This document shows, one piece after another, positions 8,908-17,247 of a stretch of DNA of 64,000 bases (position 1 is the stretch's first letter; each line of letters opens with the position of its first letter). Both the position numbers and the translations under genes were made by a program. Below the pieces are notes generated by a model that saw only the letters and a program-made list of their open reading frames with translations, did no database searches and was not told the DNA's origin. This DNA is from JAIRNF01 sp031551125. Lineage in GTDB: Bacteria > Bacteroidota > Bacteroidia > Bacteroidales > UBA932. The stretch covers positions 191,715 to 255,714 of the forward strand of contig JAVBOB010000009.1 of the NCBI GenBank assembly GCA_031551125.1, written 5' to 3'.

Positions 8908-9213
8908 ATGAGTCAAAAAATCAGAATTAAACTAAAATCCTATGATCACTCGTTGGTTGACAAGTCAGCCGAGAAGATCGTAAAAACGGTAAAAGCAACC
9001 GGTGCAGTGGTAAGCGGACCTATTCCCCTTCCTTCGCAAAAGAAAATCTTTACCGTAAACCGCTCGACTTTCGTAAACAAAAAGTCACGCGAACAGTTCC
9101 AGCTCTGCACATTTAAGCGTTTGCTCGACATTTACAGCTCAACTCCTAAAACGGTTGACGCGCTGATGAAGCTCGAGCTACCCAGCGGAGTAGAAGTAGA
9201 AATCAAAGTTTGA
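8908..9213 (+). CDS. rpsJ: 30S ribosomal protein uS10
   Basis: 101 residues, standard length. Family motifs include KIRIKLKSYDHSLVD at the N-terminus, GPIPLPSQKKIFTVNRS in the middle and LLDIYSSTPKTVDAL near the end. It binds in the head of the 30S subunit. In other bacteria it also pairs with NusB in antitermination. It opens the S10 cluster and is followed by a 63-nt gap before rplC, the longest spacer in this part of the operon. Confidence 0.98.
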   Translation: MSQKIRIKLKSYDHSLVDKSAEKIVKTVKATGAVVSGPIPLPSQKKIFTVNRSTFVNKKSREQFQLCTFKRLLDIYSSTPKTVDALMKLELPSGVEVEIKV

Positions 9214-9276
9214 TAAACGGTGTCGATGACCGAAATGGTTAAGCACTAGTATTAATAAGTAACAATAAAACGAAAC

Positions 9277-9897
9277 ATGCCAGGAATTATTGGAAAAAAG
9301 ATCGGAATGACTTCCGTGTTCGGTGAAGATGGGAAAAATATCCCCTGCACCGTTATTGAGGCTGGTCCATGTGTTGTCACGCAAGTACGCTCGGAAGAGG
9401 TGGATGGTTACGTAGCCATTCAGCTTGCCTATGACGATAAAAAAGAAAAACAAACCAGCGGTGCTCTTGTTGGGCACTTTAAGAAGGCAGGCACCACTCC
9501 CAAGTACAAGGTGGCTGAAACAATTATGGATTGGGAGAGGGAGCTAAAGCTAGGTGATGTTGTAACAGTAGCCGATTTCAAGGAAAACGATTGGGTTGAC
9601 GTTGCAGGCATCTCTAAAGGAAAGGGATTTCAGGGTGTAGTTAAACGCCATGGTTTTGCCGGTGTGGGTGGACAAACTCACGGTCAGCACAACCGCTTGC
9701 GTGCTCCCGGTTCAATGGGTGCTTCATCATATCCTTCACGCGTATTTAAGGGAAAGAAGCTTCCCGGACGTACAGGTGGAACAAGGGTGAAGATTCTTAA
9801 CCTCAGAGTGCTTAAGGTTATTCCCGAAAGCAACTTAATGCTGGTAAAAGGGTCAATCCCCGGAGCCAAAGGGTCGTACTTAATTATTGAGGATTAG
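9277..9897 (+). CDS. rplC: 50S ribosomal protein uL3
   Basis: 206 residues. It begins PGIIGKKIGMTSVF, the family signature, and carries the extended loop GVVKRHGFAGVGGQTHGQ, whose tip approaches the peptidyl-transferase centre and includes the glutamine that is methylated in some bacteria. It is one of the earliest assembling 50S proteins. It is followed 4 nt later by rplD once the correct rplD start is used. Confidence 0.98.
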   Translation: MPGIIGKKIGMTSVFGEDGKNIPCTVIEAGPCVVTQVRSEEVDGYVAIQLAYDDKKEKQTSGALVGHFKKAGTTPKYKVAETIMDWERELKLGDVVTVADFKENDWVDVAGISKGKGFQGVVKRHGFAGVGGQTHGQHNRLRAPGSMGASSYPSRVFKGKKLPGRTGGTRVKILNLRVLKVIPESNLMLVKGSIPGAKGSYLIIED

Positions 9898-9901
9898 TAA
9901 G

Positions 9902-10534
9902 ATGGAAGTAGCAGTATATAAAAAAGACGGCAGCAAATCAGCGAAGACAGTTACGCTGAACGATGCCATTTTCGGGATTGAGCCCAACGATCACGCTATT
10001 TACCTTGATGTAAAGCAGTACTTGGCTAACCAACGCCAAGGGACGCACAAGACCAAGGAAAAGTGGGAAGTTGCATACAGCACGAAAAAAATTATCCGTC
10101 AAAAGGGTACAGGTGGAGCACGTCACGGTAGCATTAAGTCCAACATCTACGTTGGCGGAGGTCGTGTATTTGGTCCTAAACCTCGCGACTATAGCTTTAA
10201 GCTGAATAAGAAGCTGAAACAGCTGGCACGTAAGAGCGCTCTTACCTACAAGCTTAAGAACGATGCGTTAACAGTACTTGAAACGCTTCAGCTAGATACT
10301 CCGAAGACCAAAGAGATTGTAAATATCAGCAAGAATTTGAAGCTAGCTGATAAAAAATTACTTATGGTGCTTCCGGAAGCAAATAAAAACGTATATTTGT
10401 CGTCCCGAAATTTACCGAATGTTAAAATGGTAACTGTTTCGGAATTAACTACCTACGACATAATGAACGCGTCAAACCTTATCTTACTTGAAGGTACGGT
10501 TGAGGTTTTGAACGGAACATTTGGACTAGAGTAA
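9902..10534 (+). CDS. rplD: 50S ribosomal protein uL4
   Basis: 210 residues from the ATG at 9902 (MEVAVYKKDG). A TTG at 9887 that would overlap rplC is unlikely to be used. The long loop lining the exit tunnel is present (KIIRQKGTGGARHGS and GGGRVFGPKPRDYSF). In E. coli this protein also represses its own operon, but no comparable leader structure is obvious here because the cluster is driven from the rpsL promoter. Confidence 0.97.
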   Translation: MEVAVYKKDGSKSAKTVTLNDAIFGIEPNDHAIYLDVKQYLANQRQGTHKTKEKWEVAYSTKKIIRQKGTGGARHGSIKSNIYVGGGRVFGPKPRDYSFKLNKKLKQLARKSALTYKLKNDALTVLETLQLDTPKTKEIVNISKNLKLADKKLLMVLPEANKNVYLSSRNLPNVKMVTVSELTTYDIMNASNLILLEGTVEVLNGTFGLE

Positions 10535-10546
10535 ACCGTTTGAGAG

Positions 10547-10837
10547 ATGAATGTGATAATTAAGCCTATAGTAACCGAAAAAATGACGATTCAGGGCGAG
10601 AAGTTGAATCGTTACGGTTTTATTGTTGACCTTAGGGCTAACAAGCTGGAGATAAAGAAGGCGGTTGAGCAGCTATACAACGTAACGGTTGAAAGCGTAA
10701 ATACGGCTAGCTATGCAGGTAAGGCAAAATCACGCTTTACCAAGGCAGGTTTGCTTAGCGGCAGAACCAACCACTACAAAAAAGCTTTCATTACCCTGAA
10801 AGGAAAAGATACAATTGATTTTTATAGCAACATCTAA
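10547..10837 (+). CDS. rplW: 50S ribosomal protein uL23
   Basis: 96 residues. It starts MNVIIKPIVTEKMT, the typical L23 opening. YGFIVDLRANKLEIKKAVEQLYNV is the conserved core, which packs beside the tunnel exit and serves as docking site for SRP and trigger factor. Spacing is 12 nt from rplD and 5 nt to rplB. Confidence 0.97.
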   Translation: MNVIIKPIVTEKMTIQGEKLNRYGFIVDLRANKLEIKKAVEQLYNVTVESVNTASYAGKAKSRFTKAGLLSGRTNHYKKAFITLKGKDTIDFYSNI

Positions 10838-10842
10838 GAGCC

Positions 10843-11667
10843 ATGGGAGTAAGGAAGTTTAAACCGGTAACACCCGGTACACGACATAAGATTATAGGTA
10901 CATTCGAAGATATTACTTCGAGCAAGCCTGAGAAATCGTTGCTAACCCCCCTTAAAAAGTCCGGTGGACGTAATAAGGATGGGAAGATGACCATGCGCTA
11001 TCTTGGTGGCGGACATAAGAGAAAGTACCGCATTGTTGATTTTAAGAGAGATAAGGATAATGTGACGGCTTGTGTGAAGACTATTGAGTACGATCCGAAC
11101 CGTAGCGCCCGTATAGCGCTTGTTGCCTACCTTGATGGAGAAAAACGTTACATCGTTGCTCCTCACGGGTTAAAGGTTGGACAAGTAGTTGCATCAGGTG
11201 CAGGCGTTGCTCCTGAATTGGGCAACACCCTTTTCCTTTCCGAAATTCCTTTGGGAACAGTTATCCACAATATCGAGCTACATCCGGGACAAGGTGCTGT
11301 TATGGCACGTAGCGCCGGAGCATACGCACAGCTGTTGGCACGTGAGGGCAAGTTCGCCATTATTAAGCTGCCTTCAGGTGAAACGCGTATGGTGTTAACG
11401 ACATGTAAGGCTACTATAGGTTCAGTATCTAACCCCGACCATATCCTTGAGTCACATGGAAAGGCCGGTCGGAAACGTTGGTTGGGTCGCAGACCTAGGA
11501 ACAGAGGCGTAGCAATGAACCCCGTAGATCACCCAATGGGTGGTGGTGAAGGACGTGCGTCCGGAGGACACCCGCGTTCACGCAAGGGTATCCCTGCTAA
11601 GGGTTATAAGACTCGTGATCCGAAGAAGAACTCAAAGAAGTTCATCATCGAAAGAAGAAAAAAGTAA
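10843..11667 (+). CDS. rplB: 50S ribosomal protein uL2
   Basis: 274 residues, full length. The C-terminal peptidyl-transferase-proximal block reads RGVAMNPVDHPMGGGEGR. The histidine of the DHP triplet, equivalent to E. coli His229, is kept. The following position is Met instead of His, a change I associate with this phylum. The early block GGGHKRKYRIVDFKRDK is also typical. It joins the subunits and supports 50S assembly. Confidence 0.98.
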   Translation: MGVRKFKPVTPGTRHKIIGTFEDITSSKPEKSLLTPLKKSGGRNKDGKMTMRYLGGGHKRKYRIVDFKRDKDNVTACVKTIEYDPNRSARIALVAYLDGEKRYIVAPHGLKVGQVVASGAGVAPELGNTLFLSEIPLGTVIHNIELHPGQGAVMARSAGAYAQLLAREGKFAIIKLPSGETRMVLTTCKATIGSVSNPDHILESHGKAGRKRWLGRRPRNRGVAMNPVDHPMGGGEGRASGGHPRSRKGIPAKGYKTRDPKKNSKKFIIERRKK

Positions 11668-11687
11668 TTGATTAAAGAGAAATTGCT

Positions 11688-11954
11688 ATGAGTCGTTCAT
11701 TAAAGAAAGGTCCATATATAGAACCTAAGCTAGAAAAGAAAGTTGCTGTCTTGAATGCCGGCAGCAAGAAGGCTGTGATTAAGACCTGGTCGAGGGCAAG
11801 CATGATTTCCCCCGACTTCGTAGGCCATACCATTGCAGTACACAATGGTAATAAGTTTATTCCCGTGTACGTAACCGAGAACATGGTGGGACACAAGCTG
11901 GGAGAATTTGCTCCTACCCGCACGTTCAAGGGTCATAGCGGTAATAAGAAATAG
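11688..11954 (+). CDS. rpsS: 30S ribosomal protein uS19
   Basis: 88 residues, beginning SRSLKKGPYI and containing WSRASMISPDFVGHTIAVHNG, the family core in the 30S head that forms inter-subunit bridge contacts with L5 and approaches A-site tRNA. Order L2-S19-L22 is standard. It starts 20 nt after rplB. Confidence 0.98.
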   Translation: MSRSLKKGPYIEPKLEKKVAVLNAGSKKAVIKTWSRASMISPDFVGHTIAVHNGNKFIPVYVTENMVGHKLGEFAPTRTFKGHSGNKK

Positions 11955-11981
11955 TCGTAACACCGAAATATCTCGAATATA

Positions 11982-12404
11982 ATGGGTGCAAGAAAAACAG
12001 AAATGGCCAATAGGCTGAAAGAAGAAAGGGCTCAAAAAGCATTTGCCGTGCTTAGAGATTGCCCTACCTCTCCTCGCAAGATGCGCTTAATGGCTGACTT
12101 GATAAGAGGAATGGAAGTAAACCACGCACTAGATGTGCTTCGGTATAGCAAAAAAGAATCGTCAATTCGCCTTGAAAAATTGCTGAAGTCGGCAATTGCT
12201 AACTGGGAAGTGAAGAATGAAGGTGAAAAGAAAGAGCTGGAAAGCGGCAACGTTCGTATTACAGAAATATTTGTAAACGAGGGTCGTAGCCTTAAGCGTA
12301 TTCAGCCCGCTCCGCAAGGACGCGCGCACAGAATAAAAAAGCGCTCTAACCATGTGACGATTGTTGTAGGTGCAAAAAAAGAAAACGTAGCGAAGGAGAA
12401 TTAG
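11982..12404 (+). CDS. rplV: 50S ribosomal protein uL22
   Basis: 140 residues from the ATG at 11982 (MGARKTEMANRL). A later ATG at 12003 is possible but would remove a conserved start. The family core CPTSPRKMRLMADLIRGM and the beta-hairpin that lines the exit tunnel (RSLKRIQPAPQGRAHRIKKR) are present. Changes in that hairpin give macrolide resistance in other bacteria; none is obvious here. Confidence 0.97.
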   Translation: MGARKTEMANRLKEERAQKAFAVLRDCPTSPRKMRLMADLIRGMEVNHALDVLRYSKKESSIRLEKLLKSAIANWEVKNEGEKKELESGNVRITEIFVNEGRSLKRIQPAPQGRAHRIKKRSNHVTIVVGAKKENVAKEN

Positions 12405-12408
12405 TATT

Positions 12409-13176
12409 ATGGGACAAAAAGTTAACCCGATAGGAAACAGACTAGGTATTATTCGCGGATGGGATTCAAACTGGTATGGCGGAAAAGATTTTGCCGGAAA
12501 GATTGTTGAAGACGCGAAAATCCGTGAGTACCTCAACGCACGTTTAGCTAAGGCCAGTATCTCGAAAATTATTATCGAAAGAACGCTGAAGCTCATCACC
12601 GTAACGATTAACACTGCACGTCCGGGTATCATTATTGGTAAGGGCGGGCAGGAAGTAGATAAGCTGAAGGAAGAGTTGAAGAAAATTACCAGCAAGGAAG
12701 TTCAAATCAACATCTTCGAAGTAAAGCGTCCCGAGTTGGATGCCGTAATTGTTGCTAACAACATTGCACGTCAGGTAGAAGGTCGTATCTCATACCGCAG
12801 GGCTATTAAGACCAGCATCGCATCAACCATGCGTATGGGTGCTGAAGGTATTAAGGTACAAATTTCAGGACGTTTAGGCGGTGCCGAAATGGCCCGTAAC
12901 GAAACGCTGAAGGACGGCCGTATTCCTCTGCATACCTTCCGTGCCGATATTGACTACGCGTTGGGCGAAGCGCTTACTAAGGTAGGTTTGCTTGGTATAA
13001 AGGTGTGGATTTGCAACGGTTTGGTGTATGGTAAGCGTGACTTGACTCCCAATGTTGGTGTTGCAGCCCTTAGTGGTCCTACAGGTGGCTCATCAGAAAG
13101 AGGAAGCGAGCGTGGAGAACGCGGTGACCGCGACAGACGCCCTCGCAACAACAACGCTAAGAAAGGAAAAAAGTAG
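12409..13176 (+). CDS. rpsC: 30S ribosomal protein uS3
   Basis: 255 residues with a KH RNA-binding fold (RPGIIIGKGGQEVDKLKEEL at about 68-87) and the C-terminal S3 domain (KVQISGRLGGAEMAR). A low-complexity tail rich in Arg, Gly, Ser and Asp (about 220-255) makes it longer than the E. coli protein. It forms part of the mRNA entry tunnel and helicase. It starts 4 nt after rplV. Its upstream AAGGAG lies about 10 nt before the ATG. Confidence 0.97.
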   Translation: MGQKVNPIGNRLGIIRGWDSNWYGGKDFAGKIVEDAKIREYLNARLAKASISKIIIERTLKLITVTINTARPGIIIGKGGQEVDKLKEELKKITSKEVQINIFEVKRPELDAVIVANNIARQVEGRISYRRAIKTSIASTMRMGAEGIKVQISGRLGGAEMARNETLKDGRIPLHTFRADIDYALGEALTKVGLLGIKVWICNGLVYGKRDLTPNVGVAALSGPTGGSSERGSERGERGDRDRRPRNNNAKKGKK

Positions 13177-13202
13177 AGTAGCATCGATTAAAGACTAAGA
13201 AA

Positions 13203-13634
13203 ATGTTACAACCGAAAAGAACAAAATATAGAAGGCAGCAAAAGGGCAAAATGAAAGGTAATGCCCAACGGGGAAACCAGCTGGCATTTGGTTCTTATGG
13301 CATTAAAGCCATGGAAGAGTGCTGGATGACCGGACAACAAATAGAGGCTGCACGTCAAGCAATTGTACGTTATATGAAACGTGAAGGGCAGCTTTGGATT
13401 AGAGTATTCCCCGATAAGCCCATCACCAAGAAGCCGGCGGAAGTACGTATGGGTAAGGGTAAGGGAGCTCCGGAAGGATTCGTTGCCATTATCAACCCCG
13501 GTCGCATAATTATGGAAGCGGAAGGCGTTCCTTTTGAAGTAGCGAAAGAAGCACTTCGCCTTGGAGCACAGAAGCTACCTATTTTAACAAAGTTCATTGT
13601 TAGAAGGGACTTTGATGAACAGCAATCAATCTAA
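13203..13634 (+). CDS. rplP: 50S ribosomal protein uL16
   Basis: 143 residues, starting MLQPKRTKYRRQQKGKMKG and carrying the conserved GYGIK-like block (FGSYGIKAMEECWMTGQQIE), RIFPD-type block and EVRMGKGKG. It organises the A site and the GTPase-associated region. Followed at 14 nt by rpmC, in standard S10-operon order. Confidence 0.97.
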   Translation: MLQPKRTKYRRQQKGKMKGNAQRGNQLAFGSYGIKAMEECWMTGQQIEAARQAIVRYMKREGQLWIRVFPDKPITKKPAEVRMGKGKGAPEGFVAIINPGRIIMEAEGVPFEVAKEALRLGAQKLPILTKFIVRRDFDEQQSI

Positions 13635-13648
13635 TCTGGCATAGCACA

Positions 13649-13852
13649 ATGAAAGCAACAGAAATACGTGAACTTTCAACAAAGGATTTGATTGAAAGAA
13701 TAGATGCGGAAAAGGCAAACCTTGCCCGTATGAAAATGAACCACGCCATCTCACCTATAGAGAAAACCTCTCAGCTGGGTAAGGTGCGTAAGGATATCGC
13801 TCGCATGCTTACCGTATTGCGCGAAAAGGAAATTAACGATAAAAAGAAGTAA
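13649..13852 (+). CDS. rpmC: 50S ribosomal protein uL29
   Basis: 67 residues, a two-helix coiled protein near the tunnel exit. It begins MKATEIRELSTKDLIERI and has the motif LGKVRKDIARMLTVLRE, the family signature in the second helix. It is only 6 nt from rpsQ, consistent with tight translational coupling. Confidence 0.96.
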   Translation: MKATEIRELSTKDLIERIDAEKANLARMKMNHAISPIEKTSQLGKVRKDIARMLTVLREKEINDKKK

Positions 13853-13858
13853 TCGTTC

Positions 13859-14116
13859 ATGGAAACCAGGAACCTAAGAAAAGAAAGAGTAGGGGTTGTA
13901 GTGAGCAACAAGATGGAAAAATCTATTGTAGTTGCCGTGAAGCGTAAAGTAAAGCACCCTATGTACGGTAAGTTCGTAAACAAAACGACTAGATTTGTGG
14001 CTCATGACGATAAGAATGAGTGCAGCGAAGGCGATACCGTAAAAATAATGGAAACTCGGCCGCTTAGCAAGACTAAGCGTTGGAGGTTAGTTGAAATTGT
14101 AGAAAAAGTGAAGTAG
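13859..14116 (+). CDS. rpsQ: 30S ribosomal protein uS17
   Basis: 85 residues with an OB fold. Conserved pieces are RKERVGVVVSNKMEKSIVVA at the start, KHPMYGKFV, and DTVKIMETRPLSKTKRWRLV at the end. A primary 16S rRNA binder of the 30S body. Two bases separate its stop from the rplN start. Confidence 0.97.
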   Translation: METRNLRKERVGVVVSNKMEKSIVVAVKRKVKHPMYGKFVNKTTRFVAHDDKNECSEGDTVKIMETRPLSKTKRWRLVEIVEKVK

Positions 14117-14118
14117 CC

Positions 14119-14484
14119 ATGATACAACAAGAAAGTAGATTACAAGTGGCTGATAACAGCGGTGCAAAGGAAGTGCTTTGTATCCGTGTGCTTGGCGGTA
14201 CAAAAAGACGCTACGCATCAGTGGGTGACAAGATTGTGGTTAGCATCAAGAGTGCTATCCCCGGTGGCGACGCAAAGAAGGGAACCGTATCAAAAGCGAT
14301 AATCGTTCGTACGAAGAAAGAAATCCGTCGTGCAGATGGTTCATACATTCGTTTTGACGATAACGCATGCGTGCTACTTAACGCTCAAGGCGAAATTCGT
14401 GGAACACGTATCTTTGGCCCTGTTGCCAGAGAGCTTCGTGATGGTTACATGAAAATCGTGTCGTTAGCTCCGGAAGTATTATAA
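14119..14484 (+). CDS. rplN: 50S ribosomal protein uL14
   Basis: 121 residues, beginning MIQQESRLQVADNSGAKE, the invariant L14 opening, with DDNACVLLN and GTRIFGPVARELR near the end. It forms inter-subunit bridges B5/B8 and is the docking site of the RsfS silencing factor in many bacteria. It opens the spc-type part of the superoperon. Confidence 0.98.
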   Translation: MIQQESRLQVADNSGAKEVLCIRVLGGTKRRYASVGDKIVVSIKSAIPGGDAKKGTVSKAIIVRTKKEIRRADGSYIRFDDNACVLLNAQGEIRGTRIFGPVARELRDGYMKIVSLAPEVL

Positions 14485-14502
14485 CCGTAAAACTTAAGCG
14501 AG

Positions 14503-14814
14503 ATGAAGCTACACATAAAGAAGGGCGATATCGTATATGTTAACACCGGAGAGGACCGCGGTAAAACCGGAAAGGTTCTTGAAGTGCTGGTAGCAGAACA
14601 GCGAGCCATTGTTGAAGGCCTTAACATGGTAACCAAGCATACAAAGCCCAATGCAAAAAACACGCAAGGCGGAAGAATTAAGCAAGAAGCTCCCATTCAT
14701 ATTTCAAACCTACAGCTGGTTGAGAACGGCAAGCCTGTTCGCATTGGTCGTAAGTTGAACGATAAGGGTAAGCTGGTACGTTTTTCAAAAAAATCCGGAG
14801 AGGAGATTAAATAA
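14503..14814 (+). CDS. rplX: 50S ribosomal protein uL24
   Basis: 103 residues with a KOW motif near the N-terminus (KKGDIVYVNTGEDRGKTGKV). An assembly initiator of the 50S subunit. Its TAA stop shares one base with the ATG of rplE (14812-14816 reads TAATG), indicating translational coupling. Confidence 0.97.
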   Translation: MKLHIKKGDIVYVNTGEDRGKTGKVLEVLVAEQRAIVEGLNMVTKHTKPNAKNTQGGRIKQEAPIHISNLQLVENGKPVRIGRKLNDKGKLVRFSKKSGEEIK

Positions 14815-15431
14815 TGGCTAAGAAAGCAGAAGGAGTTAAGGATGCTGCTAAAGCACCGGCAGCAGTTCCTCAGGGATACATTCCTGCTCTACGTAAAAAG
14901 TATAACGAAGAAATTGTACCTACCCTGATGAAGGAGTTTGGCTACAAGAGTATTATGCAAGTTCCCCGTTTGGAAAAAATAGTGGTGAACGAAGGTGTTG
15001 GTAGCGCTGTTGCTGACAAGAAGCTGATAGAGGTTGCTCAAAACGAGCTTACCACTATTACCGGTCAACGTGCTATGCAAACATTCTCAAAGAAGGATAT
15101 TTCAAACTTCAAGCTGAGAAAAGCAATGCCCATTGGCGTTAAGGTAACCCTTCGCCGTGATAATATGTACGAATTTTTAGAGCGCTTGGTGGCTATTGCG
15201 CTGCCTCGTCTCCGCGACTTCCAAGGTATCAACGATAAGATGGACGGACGTGGAAACTACAACCTCGGTATTCGTGAGCAGATTATCTTCCCCGAAATTG
15301 ATATTGATAAAATATCAAAAATCTTGGGTATGGAGATAACCTTTGTTACTTCGACCGAGAAAGACGAGGAAGCATACGCGCTGCTCCGTGCTTTTGGGTT
15401 ACCGTTTAAAAACGCAAAAAAGAACGCATAA
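14814..15431 (+). CDS. rplE: 50S ribosomal protein uL5
   Basis: 205 residues. The first 24 form an Ala/Lys-rich extension absent from E. coli L5 (about 179 residues). The canonical protein then begins LRKKYNEEIVPTLMKEFGY. Other family blocks are KIVVNEGVG, GVKVTLRR and GIREQIIFPEI. It binds 5S rRNA in the central protuberance. AGGAG lies 8 nt before the ATG, one of the stronger SD-like sites here. Confidence 0.97.
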   Translation: MAKKAEGVKDAAKAPAAVPQGYIPALRKKYNEEIVPTLMKEFGYKSIMQVPRLEKIVVNEGVGSAVADKKLIEVAQNELTTITGQRAMQTFSKKDISNFKLRKAMPIGVKVTLRRDNMYEFLERLVAIALPRLRDFQGINDKMDGRGNYNLGIREQIIFPEIDIDKISKILGMEITFVTSTEKDEEAYALLRAFGLPFKNAKKNA

Positions 15432-15434
15432 GTT

Positions 15435-15704
15435 ATGGCAAAAGAGTCAATGAAAGCACGCGAAGTAAAGCGTGCAAAGCTGGTAGCAAAGTATGCTGAA
15501 AAGCGTAAGGCGCTGAAAGAAGCCGGTGATTATGCAGGATTAGCGAAGCTTCCTAAAAATTCAAGCCCTGTTCGCCTGCACAACCGTTGCTCGCTTACGG
15601 GTCGTCCTAAGGGATACATTCGCATCTTCGGTATCAGCCGTATTCAGTTTAGGGAAATGGCCTCAAATGGTCTTATCCCCGGCGTTACCAAGGCTAGCTG
15701 GTAA
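15435..15704 (+). CDS. rpsN: 30S ribosomal protein uS14 (zinc-independent type)
   Basis: 89 residues, the long type that lacks the two CxxC pairs of zinc-binding S14. Conserved C-terminal blocks are LHNRCSLTGRPKGYIRIFGI and SRIQFREMASNGLIPGV. It packs with S3 and S10 in the 30S head. It is followed by a 158-nt gap that holds a palindromic repeat starting directly after the stop codon. Confidence 0.97.
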   Translation: MAKESMKAREVKRAKLVAKYAEKRKALKEAGDYAGLAKLPKNSSPVRLHNRCSLTGRPKGYIRIFGISRIQFREMASNGLIPGVTKASW

Positions 15705-15705
15705 C

Positions 15706-15785
15706 AGATAGTACAGCGATATTAGTACTGCGTATAGCGATTTTTATGATCGCATATCTCACATCTCATATCGCAATACTATTAA
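15706..15785. repeat. Palindromic element G1 (GATATGAGATNTGCG family) inside the ribosomal operon
   Basis: Reverse-complemented, 15740-15785 reads AGTATTGCGATATGAGATGT and then GATATGCGATCA. It pairs partly with AGTACTGCGTATAGCGA at 15725-15741. The GAGATATGCG core recurs in the argG-argC gap (61388-61461). The element starts 1 nt after the rpsN stop and is one of only two spacers in this operon that contain such repeats. Confidence 0.65.
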
Positions 15786-15862
15786 ATAAAATAAATAACC
15801 ATTGGATATCGGTTGCATCTACCTGAGTAGTGTATCGATTAAAACTAAAAATTAAAAGCGTA

Positions 15863-16258
15863 ATGACTGATCCAATTGCAGACTTCCTTACCCGAATAAG
15901 GAATGCGGTAAGTGTAGGACATAAGACGGTAGAAATTCCCGCTTCGAAAATGAAAAAGGAAATTACCCGCATCCTGCATGAAAAAGGTTACATCCTCAGC
16001 TACAAGTTTATGGAGGATGGACCTCAGGGTACTATCAAAATAGCCCTGAAATACCACCCCGAAAGTAAGAAACCCGCTATTAAAAACCTTACACGTATTA
16101 GCTCTCCCGGTTTGCGCCAGTATGCCGGTGTTGACACAATGCCACGCGTACTTAACGGTTTGGGTGTAGCTATCGTATCAACCTCAAGAGGCGTGATGAC
16201 CGATAAGGAAGCACGTGAACAGAACGTTGGTGGCGAAGTGCTTTGCTTTGTTTACTAG
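15863..16258 (+). CDS. rpsH: 30S ribosomal protein uS8
   Basis: 131 residues from the ATG at 15863 (MTDPIADFLTRIRNA), the universal S8 start. A longer frame with a non-ATG start at 15830 is an artefact. The C-terminal SRGVMTDKEAREQNVGGEVL is the family signature. A primary 16S rRNA binder of the central domain. The E. coli homologue represses the spc operon, but no repressor-binding mimic was identified. Confidence 0.97.
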   Translation: MTDPIADFLTRIRNAVSVGHKTVEIPASKMKKEITRILHEKGYILSYKFMEDGPQGTIKIALKYHPESKKPAIKNLTRISSPGLRQYAGVDTMPRVLNGLGVAIVSTSRGVMTDKEAREQNVGGEVLCFVY

Positions 16259-16303
16259 TACGTGGAAAGACTAATAATAACTCACTAAGATACATTTAAA
16301 AGA

Positions 16304-16861
16304 ATGTCACGAATAGGAAAATTACCTGTAAACCTGCCCAAAGGAGTAACCATTACGGTTGGCTCTGACAATGTGGTCAAGGTTAAAGGACCTCTCGGAG
16401 AGCTGTCACAGGCAGTTCATCCTGATATAAAAGTTTCCGTAGAGGGTACCGAACTTAAGGTTGAGCGTCCAACCAACCAACCGCGCCACCGTTCACTGCA
16501 CGGTTTATACCGCGCGTTGATTAACAACATGGTGGTAGGAGTTTCAACCGGCTACACCATTCAGCAGGAGCTGGTGGGTGTTGGATTTAAGGTTGAGGCT
16601 AAGGGACAAATGCTAGAGTTTAGCCTTGGCTACTCACATGATATCCACTTTGAGCTACCAAAAGAAATTACGGCTACGGCTGTTACCGAAAAGAAGGGTA
16701 ACCCTAAGCTAACGTTAACCAGCCATGATAAGCAGCTTCTAGGACAAGTAGCCGCTAAGATTCGCTCGCTTCGCAAGCCTGAACCGTACAAAGGAAAGGG
16801 TATTAAGTTTGTTGGTGAAGTGCTTCGCAGAAAGGCCGGTAAATCTGCTAATGCAAAATAA
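16304..16861 (+). CDS. rplF: 50S ribosomal protein uL6
   Basis: 185 residues with two similar alpha/beta domains. It begins MSRIGKLPVNLPKGVTIT. The second domain includes EPYKGKGIKFVGEVLRRKAG, the highly conserved C-terminal L6 signature near the factor-binding site. Located between S8 and L18 as in most bacteria. Confidence 0.98.
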   Translation: MSRIGKLPVNLPKGVTITVGSDNVVKVKGPLGELSQAVHPDIKVSVEGTELKVERPTNQPRHRSLHGLYRALINNMVVGVSTGYTIQQELVGVGFKVEAKGQMLEFSLGYSHDIHFELPKEITATAVTEKKGNPKLTLTSHDKQLLGQVAAKIRSLRKPEPYKGKGIKFVGEVLRRKAGKSANAK

Positions 16862-16876
16862 TAGGAGGTTGAGACA

Positions 16877-17239
16877 ATGGCACTATCAAAAATTGAAAGA
16901 AGACAACGTATTAAATACCGTGTTGCTAAAGTGGTTAGCGGTACGGCTGAGAGACCTCGCATGTCGGTTTTTAGAAGCAATAAGCAGATTTACGTTCAGT
17001 TTATTGACGATATAGCCGGAACAACGCTAGCAACAGCATCATCACGTGATAAATCACTGGTTGAAGGGCTGAAAGGAAAACCCGGAATAGAGGTGGCAAA
17101 AGCGGTAGGAAAGCTTGCCGCAGAACGCGCACAAGCAAAAGGAATCAGCACGGTTGTATTTGACCGTAACGGTTACCTGTACCACGGAAGAGTAAAAAGT
17201 TTAGCAGAATCCGCCAGAGAAGGTGGGCTTAAATTCTAA
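16877..17239 (+). CDS. rplR: 50S ribosomal protein uL18
   Basis: 120 residues. It binds 5S rRNA with L5. The N-terminus is basic (ALSKIERRQRIKYRVAKVV), followed by RPRMSVFRSNKQIYVQ and GYLYHGRVKSLAESAREGGL at the end. An AGGAGG at 16863-16868 lies 8 nt before the ATG, an almost perfect Shine-Dalgarno sequence. That is unusual for this phylum, where the anti-SD of 16S rRNA is normally sequestered. Confidence 0.97.
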   Translation: MALSKIERRQRIKYRVAKVVSGTAERPRMSVFRSNKQIYVQFIDDIAGTTLATASSRDKSLVEGLKGKPGIEVAKAVGKLAAERAQAKGISTVVFDRNGYLYHGRVKSLAESAREGGLKF

Positions 17240-17247
17240 TTGAGTAT

